From VGRW01 sp031396695 (lineage in GTDB: Bacteria > Myxococcota_A > UBA9160 > SZUA-336): a DNA stretch of 64,000 bases. Positions 7,918 to 16,879 of the stretch are shown here, piece after piece. Position 1 is the first letter of the stretch, and each line of letters begins with the position of its first letter. The stretch lies in contig JANNLG010000013.1 of assembly GCA_031396695.1 (NCBI GenBank), positions 19,025-83,024 on the forward strand, in the 5' to 3' direction. Made by a program: the position numbers and the translations under genes. A model generated the notes under the pieces. It searched no databases and had not been told where the DNA came from. It saw nothing but the letters and a program-made list of their open reading frames with translations.

Positions 7918-9266
7918 CTGCCCGACGCCTGGCGCTCGCGCTCGCGCTCGTCTGCACCGTCGCGGCGCGCCAAGCGCTCGCGGACGAGAACCCGAGCGCG
8001 AAGGAGCTCGACACGCTCTACGAAACCGTCGAGCGGCTCGAGCAGCGCATCGTCGAGCTCGAGAGTACGAACGCGTCGAGCGCTTCACGCGGCCGCGCCG
8101 GCGACTGGTCGGAGCGCATCCGCCTTTCGGGCAGCTCGGAGCTCGACTACCTGCAGGGCCAGGGCGCCGACTACGGCCTGTACGACGAGGGCTCTACACA
8201 GATCTACGACGCGCGCGTGTTCCTGGACGCGGACCTCGGCAGCGACGCGCGCATCGGCGAGAGCACCGTCTTCCGCGACGCGGGCTTCACCTTCGAGTGG
8301 AACCTGGTGCGACTCGGCAGCGTGCGCAACGAGGTCGGCGACCTGTACGTCGACCTGCGCGGGCTGGCGGGCCGCGACTGGCTGAACCTGGAGGCCGGCC
8401 GCTTCCAGATTCCGTTCGGCGAGAACTACCTGCGCTTCGGCCGCGGTCGCAAGTCGGATCCGTTCGTCGCGCTCTCCGCAGCGCCGCCCTGGTTCTGGGA
8501 CGAGGGCGTGAAGCTGTGGGGCAAGAGCTCGAATGGACGCTTCGGCTACGTCGCATCCGTGACCGACGGCGAGGGCGGCATCAACGTCGAGAACAACTCG
8601 TCCAAGCAAGTCACGCTGAAGCTATCCTGGGATCCGTCGGAGTGGCTGCACCTGTCGGCGAGCGCGCTGCGCACGGGCAAGCTCGGCGATGACGACACGC
8701 CGGCCGTGGCCTCGCTCTGGCTCGGCGAGGCGTTCCCGAGATCGTTCGGCGCGGGCTCGTCGGCCGTCAGCTTCAGCCACGGAGCGCCGCTCGCGGATGG
8801 ACCGAACGAGCTCAGCAACGTCACCGTGCTCGGCGCCGACGCGATCCTGAATCTGGCCGGCGCGCGCATCTGGCTCTCCGCGGGCAACGCGAGCATCGAC
8901 TCGACCGGGCCGTCGGTCTACAACCGCGACCTGCTGTATTGGCTCGCGGAAGTCGTGTTCCAGCTGCGCACGATCACGCCTGCGCTCGATCCGATGTACC
9001 TGGCGGTGCGCGCGAACGGTCTGGGCACCTACGACAAGGACGAGGGCTACCTGCTCGACTTCCGCTACCGCGACATCGGCTACAACATGCGCGCACTCGA
9101 CGCCTACGCGGTCGCGCTGGGTCTGCCGCTCGGCAACCACATCGTGCTGAAAGCGCAGTACGCGATCCAGAACATGGATCTGGTCCACGGCATCACCGAC
9201 CAGGACATTCGCGACGCGGCGAACGACGCGGACTTCTTCGGGATGGAGATCGGTGTCCACTTCTAG
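7914..9266 (+). CDS. Outer-membrane porin with N-terminal coiled coil
   Basis: A 450-residue porin. It has a signal peptide (residues 1-24, ending QALA), a short coiled coil (about 30-55, TLYETVERLEQRIVELE) and then alternating aromatic beta strands. The segment WLNLEAGRFQIPFGENYLRFG and the PPWFWDEG loop are typical of OprO/OprP-like phosphate-selective porins. The ATG at 7914 was chosen because a purine-rich ribosome binding site (GGAGCGGAGGAG) precedes it, it gives a clean signal peptide and it overlaps the previous stop. The cupredoxin gene starts 14 bases before its end. Substrate selectivity cannot be read from sequence. Confidence 0.85.
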   Translation: MTARRLALALALVCTVAARQALADENPSAKELDTLYETVERLEQRIVELESTNASSASRGRAGDWSERIRLSGSSELDYLQGQGADYGLYDEGSTQIYDARVFLDADLGSDARIGESTVFRDAGFTFEWNLVRLGSVRNEVGDLYVDLRGLAGRDWLNLEAGRFQIPFGENYLRFGRGRKSDPFVALSAAPPWFWDEGVKLWGKSSNGRFGYVASVTDGEGGINVENNSSKQVTLKLSWDPSEWLHLSASALRTGKLGDDDTPAVASLWLGEAFPRSFGAGSSAVSFSHGAPLADGPNELSNVTVLGADAILNLAGARIWLSAGNASIDSTGPSVYNRDLLYWLAEVVFQLRTITPALDPMYLAVRANGLGTYDKDEGYLLDFRYRDIGYNMRALDAYAVALGLPLGNHIVLKAQYAIQNMDLVHGITDQDIRDAANDADFFGMEIGVHF

Positions 9267-9873
9267 GGCATGGCTCGCTGCGCTGCTGTTCGCGCTGGCG
9301 ACGCATCCGCCGGCGCTCGCGGGAGAGGTGCACGGTCGCCTGTCGCTCGGCGTCGAAGGCGCTTCGTTCGACCGCGCGGGTCCTTTGGTCGTCTACCTCG
9401 AAGGCATCGACACGCCGCTGGTCTCGCCGCCGCGCACGCGCACGCTCGAGATCAAGCAGAAGGACGCCTCGTTCGCGCCGCAGTTCCTGGCCATCGCGGC
9501 CGGCGAGACCGTCGTCATGCCGAACGACGACGTGATCTTCCACAACGTGTTCTCGTACTCGACGCCGAACGACTTCGACCTCGGTCTCTACCCGCGCGGC
9601 GAGTCGCGCGCCAAGACCTTCCAGTACGCCGGCGTCGTGCGCATCTACTGCTCGATCCACGAGTCGATGAACGCGACCATCTTCGTCGCGCCGTCGAGCT
9701 ACTTCGCGATCGCCGGCAGCAGCGGCGCGTTCGCGATTCGCGACGTGCCGCCGGGCCGCTACCGGCTGCGCACCTGGAACCGGCGACTGCCTCCCGCGTC
9801 GCAGCTCGTCGAGGTCGGACCCGGCGCACCCGTGGTGACCGATCTCGTCGTGGCCGCGGACGATACGCGCTAG
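9253..9873 (+). CDS. Periplasmic cupredoxin with carboxypeptidase-regulatory-like domain
   Basis: A 206-residue protein with a signal peptide (1-23, cleavage after ALA). A plastocyanin/azurin-like domain spans about 65-145 with a complete type 1 copper set in the usual order: His97 (IFHNVF), then Cys133, His136 and Met139 in YCSIHESM. A beta-sandwich follows at about 150-200. Type 1 copper proteins carry single electrons, so the protein may pass electrons or sense copper or redox state. Proteins of this architecture are often auto-annotated as methylamine utilisation proteins. Its neighbours are the porin and a hybrid kinase, without an oxidase gene. Confidence 0.85.
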   Translation: MSTSRAWLAALLFALATHPPALAGEVHGRLSLGVEGASFDRAGPLVVYLEGIDTPLVSPPRTRTLEIKQKDASFAPQFLAIAAGETVVMPNDDVIFHNVFSYSTPNDFDLGLYPRGESRAKTFQYAGVVRIYCSIHESMNATIFVAPSSYFAIAGSSGAFAIRDVPPGRYRLRTWNRRLPPASQLVEVGPGAPVVTDLVVAADDTR

Positions 9874-9879
9874 GGCGCC

Positions 9880-11964
9880 GTGTCGCTGCGCGCGCGGCTG
9901 ATCTCGATCCTGTGCGCGACCGCAGCGATCGCGACCACGCTCGCGCTCACGTTCCAGGACCGCACGCTCGCGCGCGATCTCGAGAGCGCGGCCGCCGCAC
10001 GCCTCGAGCGTTCGGCCGCCGCGGCGAACCTGTTGGTCGACGCGCACCTCTCGAGCCTGGTCGAGCGCTACCGCGCGATCAGCGGCACGCCGCAGCTGCG
10101 CGCGAATCTGGAAGTCGAGGATCCACCCACGCTCGCGCACTACGCCGAGGAGCTGCGCAGGCAGTCCCAGGCGCTGCGGATCGCTTTCGTCGACGTGCGC
10201 GGCCGGCCGGTCGCGGCGTCGGGCGAAGCGTCGTTCGACTCCGAGCTCCTGCACGACACCCGACCGCGTCTGTTTGCGCGCGCCGGTCAGCTCTATGCGC
10301 TCGCGAGCATCGAGGTCGGCAAGGGCGAAGAGGCGGTCGGGCGCTTGCTCGTCGCGGAGCCGATCCGTCCCGAGACGCTCGCGCGCTGGGGCGAGCTGTG
10401 CGGCGCGAGCGTGGTCGTGGGTCCGGTGGCGGGCTCGGCGCGCGACGCGGCCGAGGATTCGGACGTGCTGCAGCGCCCGGTGCGCGGCATCGGTGGCGGC
10501 GAGCTGCGCGTGGGCTCGAAGTTCGACGCCGAGCGCGCGGCGCTGCACCGCTCGCGCGTGCTGCTGATCGTCGCCGGGCTGATCGCGCTCGCGGGCGCGC
10601 TCGGCGCGAGCCTGGTGTTGTCGCGCGGCCTCGTCTCGGCGATGCGCGATCTGCTCGGAGCCGCCGAGCGGATCGGCGAGGGCGACCTGAGCGTGCGGCT
10701 CGCGATCGAGCGCGAGGACGAAGTCGGCGAGGTCGCGCGCGCGGTGAACGAGATGGCCGAACGCCTGGAAGCGAATGCCTCGGACTTGCACGCGCAGCAC
10801 GTCGACCTGATCGACGCGAAGGATCGCGCCGAGGAGGCCAGCCGCGCGAAGACCGACTTCCTGGCGAACGTGAGCCACGAGATCCGCACGCCCATGACCG
10901 CCGTGCTGGGCTACACCGATCTGTTGCTGACCGGCGCGGGCGACGAGCGTGAGCGCGAGGTCTGGGCCGCGGCCGTGCGCCGGAACGGCGCGCAGCTGCT
11001 GGACCTGATCGACGGGATTCTCGACGTCTCGCGGCTCGAGGGCGACCGGCTCGAGATCCAGCGTCGCAGCTTCGGCCTGCGCGAGCTGGTCGAGCCCGTG
11101 GCTGCGACCGCGCGCGCGGAAGCCCACGTGAAGGGGCTTCGCTTCGACTGCGAGATTGGCGACGGCTGCCCCGAAGCGATCGACACCGATCCCGCGCGGC
11201 TGCGCCAGATCCTGGCGAACCTGCTGCGCAACGCGGTGAAGTTCACGTCGGCGGGCTCGATCGCCCTGCGCGTCGAGCCCGCGAGCGGCTCGAGCACGCG
11301 GCTCGTGTTCGAGGTCGCGGACTCCGGCGTGGGCATTCCGGCCAAGGATCTGGAGCGCATCTTCGCGCCGTTCGGACAGGTCGACGCCTCACACACGCGC
11401 CGCTTCGGCGGTGCGGGTCTGGGCCTGGCGATCTCGCGTCGTCTGGCCATGCTGCTCGGCGGCTCGCTCGAGGTCTCGAGCGAGCCGGGTCGCGGCAGCC
11501 GCTTCCGGCTCGAGATCGAAGCGCCGTCGGTCGCACCCGCAGCCGCGGACCCGTCCGCGCGGCGCGCGCGCGTGCTGCTGGCGGAGGACGGCCCCGACAA
11601 TCAACGCCTGGTCCGCGCACTGCTGCGCCCGCGCGCCGACGTGGCGCTGGTCGAGAACGGCGCGCAGGCGCTCGCGCAGGCGCTCGCCGCGCTCGAAGCC
11701 GGCGAACCCTACGACCTGGTCTTGATGGACATGCAGATGCCGGTGATGGACGGCTACGAGGCGACGCTGCGCTTGCGCGAGCGCGGCTATTCCGCGCCGA
11801 TCGTCGCGCTCACGGCGCACGCGATGAGCGGTGACCGCGAGCGCTGCCTGGCGGCGGGCTGCGACGAGTATCTGACCAAACCGATCGACCGCGTTCGCCT
11901 GCTCGAGTGTCTGGCGACCTTCACGCTCGAGGCCAAGCCCGGTCCCGCCAAGCTGACCTGCTAG
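9880..11964 (+). CDS. Hybrid sensor histidine kinase/response regulator
   Basis: A 694-residue hybrid kinase starting with GTG six bases after the cupredoxin stop. A transmembrane helix at about 8-24 and a second near 225-248 enclose a periplasmic sensor of about 200 residues. Next come HAMP (about 250-300), HisKA with the acceptor His in NVSHEIRTPM, an ATPase domain (NLLRNAVKF, DSGVGIP, GAGLGLAIS) and a C-terminal receiver with Asp in LVLMDMQMP and Lys in YLTKP. Its operon with two cupredoxin-fold proteins and a porin suggests that it reads a periplasmic signal handled by them. Confidence 0.9.
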   Translation: MSLRARLISILCATAAIATTLALTFQDRTLARDLESAAAARLERSAAAANLLVDAHLSSLVERYRAISGTPQLRANLEVEDPPTLAHYAEELRRQSQALRIAFVDVRGRPVAASGEASFDSELLHDTRPRLFARAGQLYALASIEVGKGEEAVGRLLVAEPIRPETLARWGELCGASVVVGPVAGSARDAAEDSDVLQRPVRGIGGGELRVGSKFDAERAALHRSRVLLIVAGLIALAGALGASLVLSRGLVSAMRDLLGAAERIGEGDLSVRLAIEREDEVGEVARAVNEMAERLEANASDLHAQHVDLIDAKDRAEEASRAKTDFLANVSHEIRTPMTAVLGYTDLLLTGAGDEREREVWAAAVRRNGAQLLDLIDGILDVSRLEGDRLEIQRRSFGLRELVEPVAATARAEAHVKGLRFDCEIGDGCPEAIDTDPARLRQILANLLRNAVKFTSAGSIALRVEPASGSSTRLVFEVADSGVGIPAKDLERIFAPFGQVDASHTRRFGGAGLGLAISRRLAMLLGGSLEVSSEPGRGSRFRLEIEAPSVAPAAADPSARRARVLLAEDGPDNQRLVRALLRPRADVALVENGAQALAQALAALEAGEPYDLVLMDMQMPVMDGYEATLRLRERGYSAPIVALTAHAMSGDRERCLAAGCDEYLTKPIDRVRLLECLATFTLEAKPGPAKLTC

Positions 11965-11974
11965 ATTCGCGCGT

Positions 11975-12625
11975 GTGCGGCGTCCGGAGCCTCTCGAGCT
12001 CGTGATCTTCGACTGCGACGGCGTGCTGGTCGACAGCGAGCCGATCGCGAACCGCGTGCTGGCGCTCTCGCTCAGCGAGATCGGGCTCGCGACGACGGTC
12101 GAGTCGTCGATGCGCGACTACATGGGCCGTTCGTGGCCCGCCTGCGTGGAGATCTTCGAGGCGCGGCTCGGCCGTCCGCTGCCGCCCGCTTTCGAGGCGA
12201 GCTTCTGGGCGCGAGCGGAAGCGGCGCTGCGCGCGGAGCTGCGACCCGTGCCGGGCATCCACGAGGCGCTCGAGCGCATCCCGACACCGACCTGCGTCGC
12301 CTCGAGTGGCCGGATCGAAAAGATGCGCGTCACGCTCGGCGTCACCGGCCTGCTCGGCCGCTTCGAGGGCCGGATCTTCAGCGCGGCCGACGTGCCGCGC
12401 GCCAAGCCGTGGCCTGACCTGTTCCTGCACGCGGCCGAGCGCATGGGCGCCTCGCCCGCCACCTGCGTGGTGGTCGAGGACAGCCCGCGCGGCGTCGAGG
12501 CCGGCGTGGCCGCGGGCATGCGCGTGCTCGGCTATGCCGAGCGCACCGACGCAGAATCGCTCGCGGCCGCGGGCGCGGAGGTGTTCCGCGACATGCGCGA
12601 GCTGCCGGAGATCATCACCGGGTAG
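11975..12625 (+). CDS. HAD-superfamily hydrolase (beta-phosphoglucomutase/phosphatase-like)
   Basis: A 216-residue HAD subfamily IA protein, GTG start ten bases after the hybrid kinase. Motif I is FDCDGVLVDSEP with the nucleophile and acid Asp pair, motif II is the Ser in ASSGRIEKM, motif III is the Lys in AKPWPDLF and motif IV is VVEDSPRG. The cap domain lies between motifs I and II (about 20-90). Such proteins dephosphorylate small sugar phosphates or isomerise them. The exact substrate is not predictable. Its place at the end of the cluster may be incidental. Confidence 0.85.
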   Translation: MRRPEPLELVIFDCDGVLVDSEPIANRVLALSLSEIGLATTVESSMRDYMGRSWPACVEIFEARLGRPLPPAFEASFWARAEAALRAELRPVPGIHEALERIPTPTCVASSGRIEKMRVTLGVTGLLGRFEGRIFSAADVPRAKPWPDLFLHAAERMGASPATCVVVEDSPRGVEAGVAAGMRVLGYAERTDAESLAAAGAEVFRDMRELPEIITG

Positions 12626-12688
12626 AGCGGCCCGCGGTGCGCCTCGACGAGCACGGGCGGTTCACGCGCCCGGCCCCCGCGGCGCGAA

Positions 12689-13270
12689 CTAGCGGACCTT
12701 TCGACCCGTGTAGACCACTTGATCCGGTGTCACGCGTGCGCTCGTGACGCGCGCGTCTCCTCCGGACACGGCCTTCGACGTGTACTCGATGAAGCCCTGG
12801 GTGGTGAGGCGCGCGATCTCCGGGAAGTCACGCGCCTCGTCCACGATGATCTTGAAGTCGCCGATCGTCCCTCCGTTCTCGAAGGTCCAGCGCGTGAAGT
12901 TGTAGATCACAGCCGCCATCGTGGTCGCGATCTTCCCGACCCGAGCGCCCCACGTGTCCACCGACGCCTCGAACTGGCGATAGACCCCGATCTTGTGCAG
13001 GCGCACCGCGGAGCGGACGCCGCGTCCGTGCAGGTAGAGTTCGGGGTTGCCGTCGGCCTCCAGCTCGATCAGCAGCTCGACCACCCTCCGGTACGTCGCG
13101 ATCGGCACCCACGTGCTCGCCGCGAGCTGCTTGTCGAGGTAGCGCAGATCCTCGGGATCGAGCCGCGCCTCGACCTCGGCTCGCGGAAGCCGACCGGAGT
13201 CGAGGTGAACCTTGAGGTCGTCGGCGGCGGTCTGGAAACCCGTGGCCTTGATCGACGGCGGGGTCGACAT
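12689..13270 (-). CDS. Conserved hypothetical protein, possibly of a myxobacterial-type family
   Basis: A 193-residue cytosolic protein without signal peptide or membrane segment. The N-terminal third is helical and charged (PEDLRYLDKQLAASTWVPIATYRRVVELL). A Gly-containing helical segment follows and the C-terminal third looks like a small beta domain. The sequence pattern recalls the family of about 190-200 residues expanded in myxobacteria (TIGR02265-like), but I cannot confirm this without a profile search. It is convergent with the HAD gene and divergent from the FAD-linked oxidase, so it is probably a single-gene transcript. Confidence 0.7.
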   Translation of the reverse strand: MSTPPSIKATGFQTAADDLKVHLDSGRLPRAEVEARLDPEDLRYLDKQLAASTWVPIATYRRVVELLIELEADGNPELYLHGRGVRSAVRLHKIGVYRQFEASVDTWGARVGKIATTMAAVIYNFTRWTFENGGTIGDFKIIVDEARDFPEIARLTTQGFIEYTSKAVSGGDARVTSARVTPDQVVYTGRKVR

Positions 13271-13360
13271 GTGTCCTGCTCCTCGATGCTCTTTTCCTTC
13301 GCGTCGGCAGGCGACGGCCGGCGATTGAGCTTCTGCCCTGCGGCGGTGCAGACTGCCGCC

Positions 13361-14539
13361 ATGGCGGATCTCGCGTGGTCGAACTTCTCGGGTCGGGTCG
13401 CGTTCACGCCTGCGCGGCTCGCGCGGCCGAAGTCAGAAGCGGAGCTGTGCGCGGTCGTGCGCGAGGCTTCACGGACGGGTGGCCGCGTGCGCGTCGCGGG
13501 CAGCGGTCACTCGTTCACGCCGCTGGTCGAAAGCCGCGGCACGCTCGTCTCGCTCGACGACTGGCAGGGCATCGAGTCCATCGACTCGGCCAAGCGTCAG
13601 GCCGTGATCCGCGCGGGCACGATCCTGCACGCGCTCGGCGAGCCGCTGCTCGCGTCCGGGCTGGCGATGCGCACCATGGGCGACGTGGACGTGCAGGCGC
13701 TGGCCGGCGCGGTGTCGACCGGAACCCACGGCACGGGACCGACGCTCGCGAACATCTCGTCGCAGCTGGTCTCGGCTCGGCTCGTGCTCGCGTCGGGTGA
13801 GGTGCTCGAGCTCGACGCCGGCGACGAGCGCCTGGACGCGGCGCGCGTGTCGCTCGGTTTGCTCGGCGTGTTCTCCACGCTCACGCTCCAGCTCGTACCC
13901 GCGTACCGGCTGCACGAGCGCGTCTGGAAGAGCGACACCGAGGCGTGTCTCGACGCGCTCGACGCGAACGTCGCCGCGCACCGGCACTTCGAGTTCTGGT
14001 GGTATCCGCACCGCGACTACGCGGAGCAGAAGGCGCTGCAGCCGACCGAAGCCGAGCCGGCGTCGGTCGCGGGCCGCAAGGGCGAGCGGGTCGATTGGAG
14101 CCCGCGCATCTTGCCCTCGGTGCGCGAGCTCCGGTTCAACGAGATGGAGTACTCCGTGCCGGCGGCCGCGGGCCCGGCCTGCTTCCGGGCGGTGCGCGAG
14201 CGCATGCGTTCGCGCTGGCCGGACGTGGTCTGGCCGGTCGAGTACCGGACGCTCGCCGCGGACTCGGCCTGGCTCTCGACCGCGCACGCGCGAGAGACCG
14301 TGACGATCTCGCTGCACCAGGACGCGAAGCTCGACTGCGACGCGTTCTTTGGCGACTGCGAGGCGATCTTCCGCGAGCACGAGGGTCGGCCGCACTGGGC
14401 CAAGCTGCACCGGCGCGGCGCCGCCGAGCTCGCGCGGATGTACCCCGACTGGCAGCGCTTCCGCGCCCTCCGCGCCCGGCTCGACCCGGCCGGAACCTTT
14501 GCAAACCCCTACCTGCGCGAGCTTTTCGAGATCGCGTAA
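13361..14539 (+). CDS. FAD-linked sugar-lactone oxidase (D-arabinono-1,4-lactone oxidase family)
   Basis: A 392-residue flavoprotein of the VAO/ALO family. The FAD-binding PP-loop region contains RVAGSGHSFTPL (about 42-53) and GAVSTGTHGTG. The ALO C-terminal domain carries the diagnostic HWAK (in GRPHWAKLH) and the ending DPAGTFANPYLRELF. The family oxidises L-gulono-, L-galactono- or D-arabinono-lactones or sugar alcohols with oxygen or another acceptor. ATG 13361 starts the first homologous segment. A longer in-frame extension upstream crosses the divergent gene and is rejected. Confidence 0.88.
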   Translation: MADLAWSNFSGRVAFTPARLARPKSEAELCAVVREASRTGGRVRVAGSGHSFTPLVESRGTLVSLDDWQGIESIDSAKRQAVIRAGTILHALGEPLLASGLAMRTMGDVDVQALAGAVSTGTHGTGPTLANISSQLVSARLVLASGEVLELDAGDERLDAARVSLGLLGVFSTLTLQLVPAYRLHERVWKSDTEACLDALDANVAAHRHFEFWWYPHRDYAEQKALQPTEAEPASVAGRKGERVDWSPRILPSVRELRFNEMEYSVPAAAGPACFRAVRERMRSRWPDVVWPVEYRTLAADSAWLSTAHARETVTISLHQDAKLDCDAFFGDCEAIFREHEGRPHWAKLHRRGAAELARMYPDWQRFRALRARLDPAGTFANPYLRELFEIA

Positions 14540-14600
14540 CGAAAGGCGCGCCTCGCGCGTGGATAGTTCGAGCGGGATGCTCCCGCGCGAAGGGATCGAG

Positions 14601-15902
14601 ATGCGAAACGGAGCACGGGTCGTGGTGGTGGGCGGCGGACTGGCGGGGCTCTCGGCCGCCGCGTTCGCCGCGCGCGCGGGCGCGCAGGTGAGCGTGATCG
14701 AGCGGCTCTCGGAGCCCGGCGGCCGCGCGCGCACGCGCGACGAGCGCGGCTTCTTGTTCAACCAGGGACCCCACGCGCTTTACCAGGGCGGGGCCGCGAT
14801 GGCCGCGCTGTGCGAGCTCGGCATCGACCCGGCCGGCGCTCCCGCGCCCACCAGCGGCGCGCTCGCGATCCGCGACGGACGCCTGCACGCGTTGCCCGGC
14901 GGGATCGTCTCGCTGCTCAGCACGGGGCTGTTCAAGCTCTCGGAGAAGCTCGAGTTCGCGCGCGTGCTCTCCGCACTGCCCAAGCTCGACACCGCGTCAC
15001 TCGACGGTGTCACGCTGGCCGACTACCTGCGCGAGAACGTGCGCCATCCGGGCGTACGCGACGTTGTGGCCGCGGTCGTGCGGCTCACCGGCTACGCGAA
15101 CGCGCCGGAGCAGATCAGCGCGGGCGCCGCGCTCGAACAGCTCCGGCTCGGGCTCGGCGCAGGCGTGCGCTACCTGGACGGCGGCTGGCAGTCGCTCGTC
15201 GATGCGCTGGCGCGAACCGCTCGAGACGCGGGCGCGGAGCTGCGCTGCGGCGCGCGCGTCGAGAACGTCGAGCACGACGGCAGCGTGCGCGCGCTGCGGC
15301 TCGCGAACGGCGAGCGCATCGCGTGCGACGCGGTCATCCTCGCGCTCGGTCCCGACGAGGCGAGCGCGCTCGTGGACGACGGCCGCAATCCGTTCCTGGC
15401 CGGCGCGGCGCGCGCTTGCCTGCCGGTGCGCGCGGCGTGCCTCGACCTGGGTCTCGAGCGGCTGCCGGTCCCGAAGCGCAGCTTCGCGCTCGGTATCGAC
15501 CGCGCGAGCTACTTCTCGGTGCACTCGGCATCGGCCGCGCTCGCGCCCGCGGGCAACGCGCTGCTCCAGGCCGCGCGCTATCTGGCGCCCGGCGAGTCCC
15601 CCACGCGCGAACAGGTCGAAGGCGAATTCGACACGCTGCTCGATCTGGTGCAGCCGGGTTGGCGTGAACATGTGCTCGCGCGCCGCGTGATGCGCGAGCT
15701 CGTGGTCATGCACGATCTGCCGCACGCTTCGCGCGGCGGGCTCGCGGGCCGCACGCCCGGTGCAGTCGACGGGATCGCGAACCTGTGGCTGGCGGGCGAC
15801 TGGGTCGGCCCGACCGGAATGCTCTCCGACGCGAGCATCGCGAGCGCGCGTGTGGCCGCATTCGGAGCTTCGCGCGCGAGTCGGCTCGGCGCGGCCGCAT
15901 GA
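14601..15902 (+). CDS. NAD(P)/FAD-dependent oxidoreductase (phytoene desaturase/amine-oxidase fold)
   Basis: A 433-residue flavoprotein. The Rossmann dinucleotide motif VVVGGGLAGLSAA lies near the N-terminus, and ERLSEPGGRARTRDERGFLFNQGPHALY is typical of carotenoid desaturase/protoporphyrinogen oxidase-like proteins. The C-terminal FAD motif is in IANLWLAGDWVGP. ATG 14601 is preceded by AAGGGATCGAG; an upstream ATG (14577) would add eight residues. It overlaps the sigma factor gene by four bases (ATGA), so the two are co-translated. Pairing of an oxidoreductase with an ECF41-type sigma factor is a known arrangement. Confidence 0.87.
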   Translation: MRNGARVVVVGGGLAGLSAAAFAARAGAQVSVIERLSEPGGRARTRDERGFLFNQGPHALYQGGAAMAALCELGIDPAGAPAPTSGALAIRDGRLHALPGGIVSLLSTGLFKLSEKLEFARVLSALPKLDTASLDGVTLADYLRENVRHPGVRDVVAAVVRLTGYANAPEQISAGAALEQLRLGLGAGVRYLDGGWQSLVDALARTARDAGAELRCGARVENVEHDGSVRALRLANGERIACDAVILALGPDEASALVDDGRNPFLAGAARACLPVRAACLDLGLERLPVPKRSFALGIDRASYFSVHSASAALAPAGNALLQAARYLAPGESPTREQVEGEFDTLLDLVQPGWREHVLARRVMRELVVMHDLPHASRGGLAGRTPGAVDGIANLWLAGDWVGPTGMLSDASIASARVAAFGASRASRLGAAA

Positions 15903-16879
15903 CCGACGTCGCGAGCGCGAGCGCGCCCGCGGATCTCGCGCGGGTCTTTCACGAGCAGCGCCGCTTCCTGTTCGGCCTGTGCTACCGCATGACCGGCAGC
16001 GCCGCGGACGCCGACGACCTCGTCCAGGAAACCTTCGCTCGCGCGCTCGCGAATCCGCCCGCGCGCACGCACGAGCCGTGGCGGCCGTGGCTCGTGCGCG
16101 TGGCCGTGAATCTGTCGCGCGACGAGCTGCGCCGGCGCAAGCGCCGCGCGTACAAGGGGCCCTGGCTGCCCGAGCCGGTCGACGACGCGCAGCTGTTCGA
16201 GCCGGCGCACGAGCCGGCGCACGAGCCGGCGTCGACGGCCGGACGCTACGAGCTGATTGAGAGCGTCTCGTTCGCGTTCCTGCTCGCGCTCGAGGCGCTC
16301 ACGCCCGTGCAGCGCGCGGTGCTGCTGCTGCGCGACGTGCTCGAGTACAACGGCGCCGAGACGGCCGAGGCGCTCGATCTCTCGGAAGCGAACGTGCGCG
16401 TCGTGCACCACCGCGCGCGCGCGGCGATGGCGGCCTACGACGCGCGCCGGCGGCGGCCCAATCCCGCGCTCACCGCGCAGACGCTCGACGTGATGGGTCG
16501 CTTCCTGCGCTGCATGAGCGCGCAGGACGTCGCGGGCATGGAGGCCCTGCTCACCGCCGACGTCGTGACGCTGAACGACTCCAACGGGCGATACCCGGCC
16601 GCCGGCGTTCCGGTCGTAGGCGCGAACAAGGTGGCGCGCTTCCACGCGGGCATCGCCGATTTGCGCAAGCAGCAGGTTCCGCGCATCGAGGTGCGCTCGC
16701 TGAACGGCGCGCTCGCGATCGTGTGCAGCTACGAGCCGCCCGTCACCGACCGCTTCGCGCCCGCCTTCATCACGCTCGGCGAGCTCGACGAGCAGGGCCG
16801 GATCCGACGCATCTACTCCGTGCTGAACCCGGAGAAGATCGCCCGCTTCATCCCATCGGGTACAAGAGCTCCCGCGTGA
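15899..16879 (+). CDS. ECF41/SigJ-type RNA polymerase sigma factor with SnoaL-like C-terminal domain
   Basis: A 326-residue sigma factor. Region 2 is at about 15-80 (RFLFGLCYRMTGSAADADDLVQETF) and region 4 at about 125-185 (LEALTPVQRAVLLLRDVLEY, then LDLSEANVRVVHHRA). A C-terminal SnoaL-like domain of about 130 residues ends in SVLNPEKI, a variant of the NPDKL motif of ECF41. In that group the C-terminal domain controls activity in place of a separate anti-sigma factor. The upstream flavoprotein is probably part of the same operon. A GAGCCGGCGCAC triplet repeat encodes a (EPAH)-like linker between regions 2 and 4. The 3' end overlaps the convergent aldo/keto reductase by 32 bases. Confidence 0.92.
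   Translation: MTDVASASAPADLARVFHEQRRFLFGLCYRMTGSAADADDLVQETFARALANPPARTHEPWRPWLVRVAVNLSRDELRRRKRRAYKGPWLPEPVDDAQLFEPAHEPAHEPASTAGRYELIESVSFAFLLALEALTPVQRAVLLLRDVLEYNGAETAEALDLSEANVRVVHHRARAAMAAYDARRRRPNPALTAQTLDVMGRFLRCMSAQDVAGMEALLTADVVTLNDSNGRYPAAGVPVVGANKVARFHAGIADLRKQQVPRIEVRSLNGALAIVCSYEPPVTDRFAPAFITLGELDEQGRIRRIYSVLNPEKIARFIPSGTRAPA
16199..16234 (+). repeat. 12-base in-frame tandem repeat in the sigma factor linker
   Basis: Three copies of GAGCCGGCGCAC, the last diverging in its final bases. It encodes three Glu-Pro-Ala-His units (the third ending Ser) in the linker between sigma regions 2 and 4. The repeat keeps the frame, so copy-number change would alter linker length by four residues per unit. 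Confidence 0.85.

Noticed and set aside
9193..11127. Long minus-strand open frame opposite the cupredoxin and hybrid kinase
   Set aside because: Antisense shadow with no domain and biased composition.
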